Made by a program: the position numbers and the translations under genes. Shown piece after piece: positions 41,476-50,676 of a DNA stretch of 64,000 bases (its first letter is position 1; every line of letters begins with the position of its first letter). Source of the stretch: Senegalimassilia anaerobia JC110 (GTDB lineage Bacteria > Actinomycetota > Coriobacteriia > Coriobacteriales > Eggerthellaceae); NCBI RefSeq assembly GCF_000236865.1, contig NZ_HE611014.1:608359-672358 (forward strand), written 5' to 3'. The notes below the pieces were generated by a model. It was not told the DNA's origin, searched no databases, and saw only the letters and a list, made by a program, of their open reading frames with translations.

Positions 41476-41605
41476 CTGTTTTAGGAGTAAAGCTTCCTAA
41501 AACAGCAGGTCAAAAGCACAAAAAATACCCCCGATTCCAAGTGGAAATCGGGGGCGTCTCATTTCATTTATTCCCCCAAGTTGCTGGGGGCTTTGCGTTT
41601 CTTCC
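41476..41605. terminator. Stack of three further hairpins
   Basis: CTGTTTTAGGA/TCCTAAAACAG (41476-41505, 11 bp), CCCCCGATT/AATCGGGGG (41528-41554, 9 bp) and CCCCC/GGGGG (about 41574-41591) followed by CTTTGCGTTTCTT. They sit just left of the first scar repeat. Confidence 0.6.
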
Positions 41606-41668
41606 GTACGCTGCGACACTCTGCGGTACTCAGCGGATGGAAATTCGATGCTTCAAAAAACCTTTCGG

Positions 41669-42088
41669 CTACTCCCACTCGGTGGCGTCGATTCTGACGT
41701 CCCGTCATTCCAGTTGCATCCAGTTTTCGGTGCCGTCTCGAGCCGAGTGCCGCCAAGTATCACTATGTCGTGTTTCATCGGCTTTGGGGACAAAAGCCGG
41801 GACAACTTCAAACACTTATTTTAAACTCAGAGTATTGATTTTTTATTTTTGTCCCAAGGGACACGGCGAGCCGCCTTTGGAGCCTCGATAGCGCCGAAAA
41901 CGCCGAAAACGCCCGTTTTGAAACTCAACCGCCCTCTAGTCTGCAAGCCGCCAGCTGCAATCGTAAGTGAATTAACGCGGGCGGCTTGCGTGCCATTCGC
42001 AAAACACCAGGTCGCAGGTTTTCGCCTTCGGCGGGAAAAGTGAGTAGTCTCAGGTGGCTTGTCCATGAGTCGAACCGAGTTCGCGATT
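41669..42088. repeat. Scar repeat 1 (left direct repeat bracketing the giant surface-protein gene)
   Basis: Begins CTACTCCCACTC and runs about 420 bp. Pairs with scar repeat 2 (49880-50291) in the same orientation, well over 80% identical by eye, with the shared landmarks TTGCATCCAGTTTTCGGTGC, GGGGACAAAAGC, TTTTTGTCCCAA and GCCGCCAGCTGCAATCG. Frames through it are broken. It may be an attachment site plus an integrase-gene tail. Confidence 0.8.
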
Positions 42089-42277
42089 TGGGGTACAGGT
42101 GTGATTAGAGAATGAAGCCTTCCTTTTCGGGAAGTCGCCCGTTTAACTGATGGCTCTCGAAAATGAGACGCAGCAGCCGCATGTAAATGCGGGGGCGGCA
42201 GTCCGATGCCTCGGCGTCGACGCCGCACAGCCCGCCAACTACGATGCTTCCGTCGCTAATACAGGCTCCGCAGCATA

Positions 42278-42415
42278 TTGCTCGAATCGTGCCCGGAATT
42301 CGAGGCGCAAGCCGACCTCTCGGACCCGGCGACCCTCGAGCTCATGGCCGTGGCGAGGAAGCGGCTCGAGGTGATTTACGCGATCACGAGGGACAAGGTT
42401 CCGTGCGCAGCCTAA
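42278..42415 (+). pseudogene. Transposase C-terminal remnant (IS110-like)
   Basis: About 45 codons ending LELMAVARKRLEVIYAITRDKVPCAA, which resembles the C-terminal tail of IS110-family transposases. A 9-bp stem (CGCAGGCCC with GGGCCTGCG, about 42430-42452) and the string TTGACAGAACTATAGG follow, as at the right end of such elements. The rest of the element is gone. Confidence 0.45.
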
Positions 42416-42563
42416 CGGCCGGCGGAGATCGCAGGCCCGGCAGGGCCTGCGTCAGCATTGCCAAAAACGCCCATCGAAAGGGCGAATCCCTCTTGACAGA
42501 ACTATAGGAACACCTCTTTTTTCTGCAGCTGATGCTTTCCTGGCGCGTTATGCGCTTGCGATC

Positions 42564-42593
42564 TTGACCTTGCTAGACGGAGCCAACTATACG
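42564..42593 (+). promoter_or_regulatory. Candidate promoter of the giant surface-protein gene
   Basis: TTGACC (42564-42569), 18 bp, TATACG (42588-42593), giving a leader of about 115 nt that contains the inverted repeat at 42618-42645. Confidence 0.5.
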
Positions 42594-42617
42594 AACAGTA
42601 TCATTGTCCCAGTTGAA

Positions 42618-42645
42618 TCCTAGGTTCGCATATACGAACCTAGGA
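42618..42645. promoter_or_regulatory. Inverted repeat in the leader of the giant gene
   Basis: TCCTAGGTTCG (42618-42628) and CGAACCTAGGA (42635-42645) are perfect 11-bp arms around CATATA. Too far from a U run to be a plain terminator; an operator or leader hairpin is possible. Confidence 0.5.
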
Positions 42646-42713
42646 ATTCCTTTCTCATTAGCGCAAAGATTAGCGTGAACTATCAGCAAAATCAAAAAGA
42701 GAAGGACGCTGCT

Positions 42714-45700
42714 ATGAAACGAAATGCCACGCGTCGGGAAAAGCGGATGACATTGCGCGCAAGAGGAAGACGGGCATGCGCGTGCATGCTTTCGCTGGTG
42801 CTTGCAATAGGACTCGTTCCTAGCTTTGGCATAGCCGATGTTGCCCAGGGCGAAGCTGGCGTTGCGGCGAATGTTGCCAGCGCATCAGACGATGCTGCGA
42901 ACACTGAAGCCGTAGGCATGGCCAATGGCACCGATGCCCCCGATTCGCAGAAGGTGGCCATTCCCGAAAGCAGCACGGCTATCGATGCTGCCGTCATTTT
43001 CGAAGGAAACGAGCCTGGGGCGGCTTCTGACAAAAATGGCGAAGAGGCCGGCTCCGATTCGGCTCCATCCGCCGCTCGCGATGCAGCTTCCGCGCAGGGC
43101 GGTAGCGCAAGCGCCAGCGCTGACGCAGCTGCTGCGCAGGATGACGCCGCTACTCCCGCCGACGACCCCGAAGCAGGTCCGAACCCCTTTAAGCAAGGTG
43201 TGGATGCGCAGTCGCTGCTTGGCTTGGACAACTACGACAAACACGTTATGGTAGACAGCGAGGGCAACGTCGACAAAACCGAGACAGCCAAGCGCTGGAA
43301 AACGAAAGTCGGCTGCGAGGGTAAAAAGATGTGGGCAGGTACGCTCATCCAAGACAATGGCTACTGGGACCAGCCGGGGTGGAGCTTTACAGTCGACTGG
43401 CCGCAGCCAAACCCCCTGCACGATGCTGAGGTGTATGCCTACATTGAAAAAAACTACAGCGGTACAACTGACGGCGCGAAGCGCGACGTGGTTATTGCCG
43501 AGGGCGATGCTGGTCTTACGTCCGTCAACTTCCGTGATCTGTTTGACGGCAGCCATGATGTGCACATTGGCGACTTCGGCTTCGAATACAATCGCCTTAG
43601 CTCGCTTTCAATCCCCAGCTTCGTCAAAAAGATCAACATGGATGCGTTTATGCAGGATGGCACAAATGCGTCTTTGACCGACTTGCAATTCGAAGAGGGC
43701 ATTGAGTGCATTGCGGGCGGGGCATTTGCCAATTGTAACGGCCTTGCGAAGCAGGACCTGATTGAGTTTCCAAAATCGCTTAAATACCTTGACGGCGGAG
43801 CGTTTACGACGTGCGGCGCTCTGAAGGTGCGGTTCGACAATCCCGACATTCGTTTTGGCAGCCAGTACGACAGCGACCTAGACGACCCTTCTCTCCCCTT
43901 CGACGACGGTACAACTGTGTATGCCTACAAGAAGAAGAGCGACGGCACCGATTCTGACCCGTACCGCCTTTCGCAGCAGGATACCGAATCCTCCAAGCAC
44001 TATAACTACGTATGGCTCGACGATGAATCGTCGGTTGTCACGGTTACCGGCAAAGTTGAACTTCCTGAAGGCGCTGCTCCCGGCGACGTGTCGGTAGTTA
44101 TGGAGCAAAACGGCGCATTGAAGAAACTGGCGCTAGCCGAAGACGGGTCTTTCACGTGTCCCGACGCAGCAATTGCTACTGAGTGTTCCATCACCGTGCA
44201 AATTGCTGGGTACTATGATAAAAACTACCTGCGTACCGCATTGCAGATGGGCTCCTCGTGGGATTTGGGAACAATTGCCGCGTCTGATTTCAAGAAAGTC
44301 GCCGCTCAGCGCACGCTCCCGATAAGCGTCTATACAAAGAACGCCGCGAATGCGGAAGGCGAAGAAGCGCTCACGAATATTACGAGCAATCCTGGTTTAT
44401 CGTTCAAGCTCAAGCGCGATGGCGTCGATCTGGCTTCGGGCGAAGACGCCGATTACGTCGTGCAGTGCAATTCTGTTGTGCTCTCCGAAGCGCTTGCGAA
44501 CGAGGGCAACTTCGAGAGGCTTTCGCTCGAAGTTTCGACCAGCGATTCGCTGAAGCTTACGGGCGCTACGGTTGCCTACAGCAGTGAACGGGGCGGTTTC
44601 GAGGCAACCCTTTCTTCATGGGGCAGCGCACGTGTGTCCACGAATGCCGCGTACGAGGGCCGCAGTCGCGTATTCCTCTTCAGCGGGACCAACGCGAATG
44701 CCCGTTGCGTCGTGGACAGCTACACGTCGGTTGAATGGCCAGATGGTCAGGAAAACCCCAATTGGATTCTTTCTACGGGCAAGCTGAAGGCGGGAACCTA
44801 TGTTGTGGCGGCATGCAAGCCAGACACGGTGCTCTCTGCGTCGAACCTGGGAGTGTTGGAGCGTTCTGGCGTTCCGTACGCGAAAGCCGAAGTCGAAATA
44901 ACCGACGATTCAGTGTCTGAGGTGACGCTCGACGTGCCCGATTACGACAAAGAGCAGCTGCTGAAGAATGCGGGGGTGAAATCAGCGCGCGTACAAGCCC
45001 CGGGTGACGGTGTGGTTGCTGGGTGCGAAACAATAATCGAAGTGGCCTATGACCTCGATAAGCCAATGCCGCTCGAATTCACCTTCGGCATTCCTTCCGC
45101 TGATTATCACGGCATAAGCGCATCACTGAAAAGCTCAGGTAATGCGTCTTGCGGGGTGTATGGGGACAGCCTGGTTGTTAATGTCGATGCGCAAACGACC
45201 ACTGATGTGCTCTATATTGCGTTTACGCCCGATAAGCAGCAGGTTTACTCGCTTCCCGTGTCGCTCGAGGCGGACGACAAGGTGATTCCTTTGGGTGATG
45301 CGTCATTCCTCGCACGAGGAATGACGGTCAAGGTTGCCGACAACTGCGTAAAAGATACGGGCAATCAGGCCACGGTGTACAGCGCGCCTTCGTCGTTTAT
45401 CGAGCTTTCCATTGCTGGCCAAACGGTGGGAACGGCATATACGAACGCGCTTGGTCATGCGCAGATTTCATTTGACATTCCCGAAGAGGTCACCCAGGGT
45501 CTTCTGTTCGGCGACTACGTAAAACTTGATGCGAAAAGTGAACAGGTTGATGCTCATCTCAATTGCTTCTATCGCCCAGGTGCGAAAATCAAGACGTTCA
45601 GCATAACGAATGCGGGCAAAACCCAAACAAGAATCGTTGATGGGAAAGAGACCTACGATAACCTCACCGTTCTGTATCAACTCCCAAAGAAAAAGAATGC

Positions 45701-48700
45701 ATATTGGACGTTTGATGTGACGGTTGACAACGCCACTGCGCAGATCAACGCCGGCGATGTGCTCATGATGTACGCGAAGCTGGCAAATGGGGAAAATGTT
45801 GCGGTGCCTCTTGCCCTTGTATCGCAAGGAGACGAGGGCTCGCGTTACGTGGGCGAATACGTAGACCAAGAATACCTGGCCTTGCTTGAGGAAAATGAGG
45901 GCGAGGGGTTTTTCTCCTCGGAATTGCTCCAGTCGAAGAATCTCTTCATTCCCGAAAGCTACAGCTTTAGCAACTTCGCGCTTTCCTACAAGGCAAACCT
46001 TGATGAAGATTACGAAGAGCGCGCGAAAAAGCGCATTGAAGATGAGGTTGCCGAAAGGCAGCAGCAATACAGCGCCTTCTGGGCGGACTACTGGGCGGGC
46101 TTTGAGGTGGATGACACCGCCAAGCAGCACGCCCAGGAAGTCGATGCCGCTTTGGGCGAGGTTGTAGCGCAGCTCGCCGAGCGAGATGATGCGAGCAGCG
46201 AAGACGTACAGGCCACCATTGCCGAAATTGAAGCGTTGCGCCCTGATTTCCGCGACTTCGGATCTGCGCTCGCTCCCGACGATGACCTCTGGATTGCCTC
46301 GATCGATTCGCCTATTTTCACAGGGAAGTTTCCGGACGATATCAGCTGGACGGCTCCCACCGATGCCGAGCTCCAGGAGTGGTATGGCGACGAGATTCTG
46401 ATGGACGGCAACGGCAATGTCATTCTCGATGAGAACGGCAACGAGCAAAAACTCACCGACATTGCGCGCAAGTCCTTCGATGAAGTTCAGCAGGAAATTG
46501 AGCAGAAAAACGCATGGGCGCGCAATACGCAAAAGACAATCGTGAACGGCCTTGACAAGCTGGGTCGCGAATCGGGCGTGGGCGCGCCGAGCGAATCGGG
46601 TTCGCCCTACACCCTGATAGACAACGTCATGAAGAAGGAGTGCGGCGATACGCTCGCCATTTCGGACGGAGATAATGCGAAGGGCGAGCAGATATCCTCT
46701 TCGACGAATGGTCGTTTTACGGGTGATTACTTCGTCACCGAAGAACAGAAGAATGGTAAAGACGGCAAAACGCCTGGGATTTACTCGGGAATGACCGCTC
46801 GCGTGACAGAAGAGGCACCCCAGGGTGTCGAGGCGCCTGCTCGTGTTACGACTTATACGTCCAATTTCGATGAAGCCCATGAACGTAGCGACGCCGCCAA
46901 AGCGGATATGTGGTCATCAGCGTGGAGCATTGCACGAGGTCAGGTGCTCGAACTGGTATCGGGGGGCCTCGATTATGCGAATAAGCTCACAATCAAGAAC
47001 ATCATCAACAGACGTTTGATGGAGCATATGCCAGTAAGTGAGGTTTCGCCTCTTATGGAGGCATATGCGAAAGCGAACTTGTTCGAGAAGGAAATGGAGG
47101 AAATTGGTGAAGCGAACCAGATGATGCAAACGGGCAAGGGTATAACGGGCGTGCTCGGCTTGGCTAACGATTACTTCGGTATGGATAGCGCGAAGAATTC
47201 GCTCATTGACAGCGGCAACGAGATTCGCCTCATCGAAACGGACATCGAGAATATCTACCAGCTCATTAAATACTGGCGTGCGTACAACCCCTGCGACAGC
47301 GATTGCCAGCGCTGCATCGACGCGTTGTATGCCGAGCTTGAAGCCGCCGAGAAATACAAGGAATACCTTGTTGCCGAAGATGACAACAACTATTCGGATG
47401 TTATGAGGGGCTGTGGCACCTCAACGCTGAACGCCATGCTGGCAGTATGCAGCCTTTATGGTTCGGGCTCGTTCGGGGCGGCGGGTTCTGCGGAAGTGTA
47501 TGAGGGTTCCGATCTTCTTGGCAACTTCGTTTCCAAGCTTTCGCTGTGTGCCGATGTGTCTTCGACATCTGCTCACATGCTGCGCGCTCCTTGGGCTGAC
47601 GTTGCCAAGAACGAATACGCCGAGGCAACGGCGTATCGCATGAGCGTATGCAAGAATTCCGGGAAGAAGAAAAGCGAGGACGATAAATACCGCGAAACGA
47701 TCGATTGGGACCGTTTCTATGGGTCGGATGTTCGCTACCGCAATTATGGTGCGAATGTCATTCTCGACCCATCGGGCGTGGTGTATGAGGCGTTGGAGAG
47801 CAATCCCGTAGAGGGCGCAACGGCTACGTTGTGGACAAGGGGCTCCGCTTCCGGCGGGTCCGAGCAGGAATGGAACGCTGAGGCGTACGAGCAGCGAAAC
47901 CCGCAAACGACCAGCGGCGATGGTTCGTTCGCGTGGGATACTCCCACGGGTCAGTACCAGGTGCGCGTAAGCAAGGACGGCTATCGCGATTCGGCGAGCG
48001 AGTGGCTCAATGTGCTTCCGATTCAGACAGGTGTGAACATCAAGCTCGAGTCCTCAAAAGCACCCGAGGTTCAAGAAGCCTGGGCTGATTCCGACTGTAT
48101 CGAGATCGCATTCGACCAGTACATGAAGGCATCGGATTCCCTTGAGGCGACCCTGGATGGAATTGCCGCCGAACGCATAGAGTGGGTTGATCCTCAGGAG
48201 GCGTCCGAGGCGGATGGCTACGGCACGCTTTCTCGCGTGCTGCGGATATACCCAAAAAGCTCGCTTGCTGAAGGGTCCCAGGTGAACCTCGCCATAAAGG
48301 GCTTGCAGAATTATGTGGGCACGGCTCTGGCAACGCAGGGGGGAAATTGGTCGCAGCAGCTGACGGTTTCCAAACATCCCTCCCAGCTTGTGGCTAATTT
48401 CGAAAACGCTGTGGTGCTTCAGCAGAATGCCAGCGAGCCGGTGCAGGTTATCGCATATGTGCGCTATGCCGACGGGTCGCCTGTGGCTGGTCAGCGCGTG
48501 GTTGCGAAGCTGGAATCGGGTAGCCTTGCGTCGTTCAAAGGCGCCGCGTTCCAGAGCGATGCGGACGGAAGCGTGTGGGTTGAGGCCACGACCGACGCAG
48601 AGGGCAAGGCGAGCTTCCTGCTGGCAGGCGAATTGCCTGGCATGACGACGCTTGAGCTTTCTGCAAGCGGCACCGATCTTACTAAGGAGATAGCCGTGCG

Positions 48701-49358
48701 TGTGACGTCTGATGCGGCGCAGCCCGCGCGTCCCGTGGCAACGATTGACGGCGCCGTATTCGATGCAGCTTCGCCGAAGGAGAATTCGATTGAGGTTGCG
48801 AAGGGCTCTCTTCTGGATCTTTCCTGCAGTACGGAAGGCGCAACTATCTACTACACCACCGACGACACGTGCCCGTGCATTGAAGACGGTTCGCGCGTTG
48901 AGTACACGACTCCTGTTCCGGTGACGCAGAATACGCGATTCCGAATTGCGGCATACAAAGAAGGCATGGCCTTCGAAGCTTATAGCGAGCGGTTGAATCT
49001 TAATGTGACGGTTGCCGATTCTCAGGAGCCTAGTCCTGATCCTGGGCCTGTTGATCCTGGTCAAAAGCCTGGCTCCGATCTGAGCAATCCAGACGGCGGA
49101 ACAGCACAGCCTGGTGGGTCGGGTGCTACTTCTGGCGATACCTCAGAAGGCGGCAATTCCGCCGCAGACCCAGGTGCGAGCGGTGCTTCAGGCGCGGAGC
49201 AAGAAGACGATGCCAATGCCGAGGCAACGGGTGTAGCATGTGCTGCAACCGGTGATTCGTCTGGTTGGGCGGTTGCGGCGCTTGTTGCGGGTGCTGTGCT
49301 CGCGGCGGGTGCGGCGACCTGCGTTTTCCTCAAACGCAGGCGCGAACGGCAGAGCTAG
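42714..49358 (+). CDS. Giant cell-wall-anchored surface protein (adhesin-like)
   Basis: 2214 residues from the ATG at 42714 (AGAAGGA upstream; the GTG at 42675 is less likely). In order: a signal peptide with a long basic n-region (1-47), a low-complexity Ala/Asp/Ser stretch (about 48-160), BspA-type leucine-rich repeats (about 295-385; LSIPSFVKKINMDAF, IECIAGGAFANC), a carboxypeptidase-regulatory-like beta domain (about 443-523), a long unknown region with a charged helical part (about 1098-1180), a second such beta domain (about 1686-1778), an Ig-like domain, an invasin/Big-1-like domain (about 1897-2000), a chitobiase-C-like Ig domain (about 2010-2100), a Pro/Gly linker, and a sorting signal with AATGD (2177-2181), a hydrophobic helix and KRRRERQS. 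AATGD replaces the usual LPxTG. Probably binds host or microbial surfaces. Lower GC than the core genes; bracketed by scar repeats. Confidence 0.88.
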   Translation: MKRNATRREKRMTLRARGRRACACMLSLVLAIGLVPSFGIADVAQGEAGVAANVASASDDAANTEAVGMANGTDAPDSQKVAIPESSTAIDAAVIFEGNEPGAASDKNGEEAGSDSAPSAARDAASAQGGSASASADAAAAQDDAATPADDPEAGPNPFKQGVDAQSLLGLDNYDKHVMVDSEGNVDKTETAKRWKTKVGCEGKKMWAGTLIQDNGYWDQPGWSFTVDWPQPNPLHDAEVYAYIEKNYSGTTDGAKRDVVIAEGDAGLTSVNFRDLFDGSHDVHIGDFGFEYNRLSSLSIPSFVKKINMDAFMQDGTNASLTDLQFEEGIECIAGGAFANCNGLAKQDLIEFPKSLKYLDGGAFTTCGALKVRFDNPDIRFGSQYDSDLDDPSLPFDDGTTVYAYKKKSDGTDSDPYRLSQQDTESSKHYNYVWLDDESSVVTVTGKVELPEGAAPGDVSVVMEQNGALKKLALAEDGSFTCPDAAIATECSITVQIAGYYDKNYLRTALQMGSSWDLGTIAASDFKKVAAQRTLPISVYTKNAANAEGEEALTNITSNPGLSFKLKRDGVDLASGEDADYVVQCNSVVLSEALANEGNFERLSLEVSTSDSLKLTGATVAYSSERGGFEATLSSWGSARVSTNAAYEGRSRVFLFSGTNANARCVVDSYTSVEWPDGQENPNWILSTGKLKAGTYVVAACKPDTVLSASNLGVLERSGVPYAKAEVEITDDSVSEVTLDVPDYDKEQLLKNAGVKSARVQAPGDGVVAGCETIIEVAYDLDKPMPLEFTFGIPSADYHGISASLKSSGNASCGVYGDSLVVNVDAQTTTDVLYIAFTPDKQQVYSLPVSLEADDKVIPLGDASFLARGMTVKVADNCVKDTGNQATVYSAPSSFIELSIAGQTVGTAYTNALGHAQISFDIPEEVTQGLLFGDYVKLDAKSEQVDAHLNCFYRPGAKIKTFSITNAGKTQTRIVDGKETYDNLTVLYQLPKKKNAYWTFDVTVDNATAQINAGDVLMMYAKLANGENVAVPLALVSQGDEGSRYVGEYVDQEYLALLEENEGEGFFSSELLQSKNLFIPESYSFSNFALSYKANLDEDYEERAKKRIEDEVAERQQQYSAFWADYWAGFEVDDTAKQHAQEVDAALGEVVAQLAERDDASSEDVQATIAEIEALRPDFRDFGSALAPDDDLWIASIDSPIFTGKFPDDISWTAPTDAELQEWYGDEILMDGNGNVILDENGNEQKLTDIARKSFDEVQQEIEQKNAWARNTQKTIVNGLDKLGRESGVGAPSESGSPYTLIDNVMKKECGDTLAISDGDNAKGEQISSSTNGRFTGDYFVTEEQKNGKDGKTPGIYSGMTARVTEEAPQGVEAPARVTTYTSNFDEAHERSDAAKADMWSSAWSIARGQVLELVSGGLDYANKLTIKNIINRRLMEHMPVSEVSPLMEAYAKANLFEKEMEEIGEANQMMQTGKGITGVLGLANDYFGMDSAKNSLIDSGNEIRLIETDIENIYQLIKYWRAYNPCDSDCQRCIDALYAELEAAEKYKEYLVAEDDNNYSDVMRGCGTSTLNAMLAVCSLYGSGSFGAAGSAEVYEGSDLLGNFVSKLSLCADVSSTSAHMLRAPWADVAKNEYAEATAYRMSVCKNSGKKKSEDDKYRETIDWDRFYGSDVRYRNYGANVILDPSGVVYEALESNPVEGATATLWTRGSASGGSEQEWNAEAYEQRNPQTTSGDGSFAWDTPTGQYQVRVSKDGYRDSASEWLNVLPIQTGVNIKLESSKAPEVQEAWADSDCIEIAFDQYMKASDSLEATLDGIAAERIEWVDPQEASEADGYGTLSRVLRIYPKSSLAEGSQVNLAIKGLQNYVGTALATQGGNWSQQLTVSKHPSQLVANFENAVVLQQNASEPVQVIAYVRYADGSPVAGQRVVAKLESGSLASFKGAAFQSDADGSVWVEATTDAEGKASFLLAGELPGMTTLELSASGTDLTKEIAVRVTSDAAQPARPVATIDGAVFDAASPKENSIEVAKGSLLDLSCSTEGATIYYTTDDTCPCIEDGSRVEYTTPVPVTQNTRFRIAAYKEGMAFEAYSERLNLNVTVADSQEPSPDPGPVDPGQKPGSDLSNPDGGTAQPGGSGATSGDTSEGGNSAADPGASGASGAEQEDDANAEATGVACAATGDSSGWAVAALVAGAVLAAGAATCVFLKRRRERQS

Positions 49359-49672
49359 CTGCGCGGGCAGCCCCTGCGGAGGCGCTCCGCCTCGTCGGAT
49401 CGCCTCCGCCTCGCCTCAAATGGCACGCGGCTAGCTGGCACGATGCCTCCGAGGCTTATCCCCGAGCGCTTCGCCGCGGCAGCAATCGCCCCATTCGTTC
49501 CAAAGCGTTCGGCGATGGCGAGATATTGACGCTGTGCGTTCCCGGGCGTTCGACGATGACAAGATTGGTAGTCGGTGGTGACTTGATGAATGAAGAAGTG
49601 TCATTCACAGACGAAGACTGGGAAAAGTCATTCTCAGAATAAAAAAATCAATTAAATCATCGCTACAACCTC
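49359..49672. other. Sequence between the giant gene and its terminators
   Basis: No convincing gene. A short frame ending in MNEEVSFTDEDWEKSFSE (stop at 49642) has weak ribosome-binding support and was not called. Confidence 0.4.
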
Positions 49673-49757
49673 AGCGCACTGGATATAACCAGTGCGCTTC
49701 AGCTCTAACAAACATAACGAAAAAGGCTAGGTTGAAACTCGATTCTACCTAGCCTTT
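49673..49757. terminator. Two terminator hairpins downstream of the giant gene
   Basis: AGCGCACTGG/CCAGTGCGCT (49673-49698, perfect 10 bp) and AAAGGCTAGGT/ACCTAGCCTTT (49722-49757, perfect 11 bp, A-run before and T-run after). They lie just left of scar repeat 2. Confidence 0.75.
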
Positions 49758-49879
49758 ACAGTGTTTGAACTGCGGTTTTCTTTATTCGTGTACCTTTTCG
49801 GGGAAAACTGGGTGAACTAAATCACATTCCAGAAAACCTCAAATCATTCGGTATAACTAATACACTTTTTACTGTGTAT

Positions 49880-50291
49880 TATTCCTACTCGATGGCTTCA
49901 GCTCTGCCGTCCCGTCATTTCAGTTGCATCCAGTTTTCGGTGCCGTCTCGAATCGAGTGCCGCCAGGTAACGCCATGTCGTGCTTCGTCGGCCTCGGGGA
50001 CAAAAGCTGGGACAACTTCAAAAACTTATTTCAAACTCAGGGCTTTGATTTTTTGTTTTTGTCCCAAAGTGCGCGGCGAGCTGCCTTTGGAGACTCAATA
50101 GCGCCGAAAACGCCCGCTTTGAAACTCAACCGTCCTTTAGCATGCAAGCCGCCAGCTGCAATCGTAAGTGAATCAACGCGGGCGGCTCGCGCACCGTTTG
50201 TAAAACCCCAGGTCATAGGACTTCGTTGTCGGTAAACAAAGTGAGTAGTCTCAGGTGGCTTGCTTATGAGTTGAATCAATACCGCGATTCG
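49880..50291. repeat. Scar repeat 2 (right direct repeat)
   Basis: Begins TATTCCTACTC, parallel to scar repeat 1 throughout its length and in the same orientation. The left copy has a tandem GCCGAAAAC duplication that this copy lacks. A plus-strand frame through it reads GDKSWDNFKNLF, a composition like tyrosine-integrase C-termini. Confidence 0.8.
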
Positions 50292-50411
50292 CGACGCAGC
50301 CGTGGCATCTCCATCGTCTGATCCCCGGGCTTGTCTTAACCGCTGCACGATATGGCGGTAGGTGCGTTGCGGTGGGATAATGTCAGCCAAGAAAGATTCA
50401 AAAGAACGGAT

Positions 50412-50594
50412 ATGCACCTTTGGTATGGCATCAAAGGAACGGTAGATAAAAAGCTTTCATCGCAACTCGAAGCGTTAGAAGCACAAGGTTACCCGTTCAA
50501 ATACAAGATATTCACCGAGCTCGGTCATGGCGGTTTGGCGGGAGAGCATCCCGAGCAATTCTTAGAGGAAATGATAAAAGCACACGAATCATAA
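50412..50594 (+). pseudogene. Alpha/beta-hydrolase C-terminal fragment
   Basis: About 60 codons: MHLWYGIKGTVDKKLSSQLEALEAQ, then a GHG catalytic-His-like motif in FTELGHGGLAGEHPEQFLEEM. This is the end of an alpha/beta-hydrolase-fold gene whose nucleophile and core are missing. It starts about 120 bp to the right of scar repeat 2, so truncation by that junction is likely. Confidence 0.6.
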
Positions 50595-50676
50595 CCAGGG
50601 ATTGTTTTAAGAACAGCTTTAGCCATCGAGGACTCCAGACGTTTTTCCGGACGTCAAGGTCACGCGGCGCAGCCCC

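Noticed and set aside
45468..46880. A minus-strand frame of 470 codons inside the giant surface-protein gene
   Set aside because: Antisense shadow; the plus-strand gene has signal peptide, domains and sorting signal.
49500..49642. Small gene ending MNEEVSFTDEDWEKSFSE
   Set aside because: Too short and without a clear start or ribosome binding site; probably read-through of non-coding sequence after the giant gene.
41669..50291. CRISPR array or short tandem repeats among the scar repeats
   Set aside because: Copies are few, long, kilobases apart and not separated by uniform spacers.
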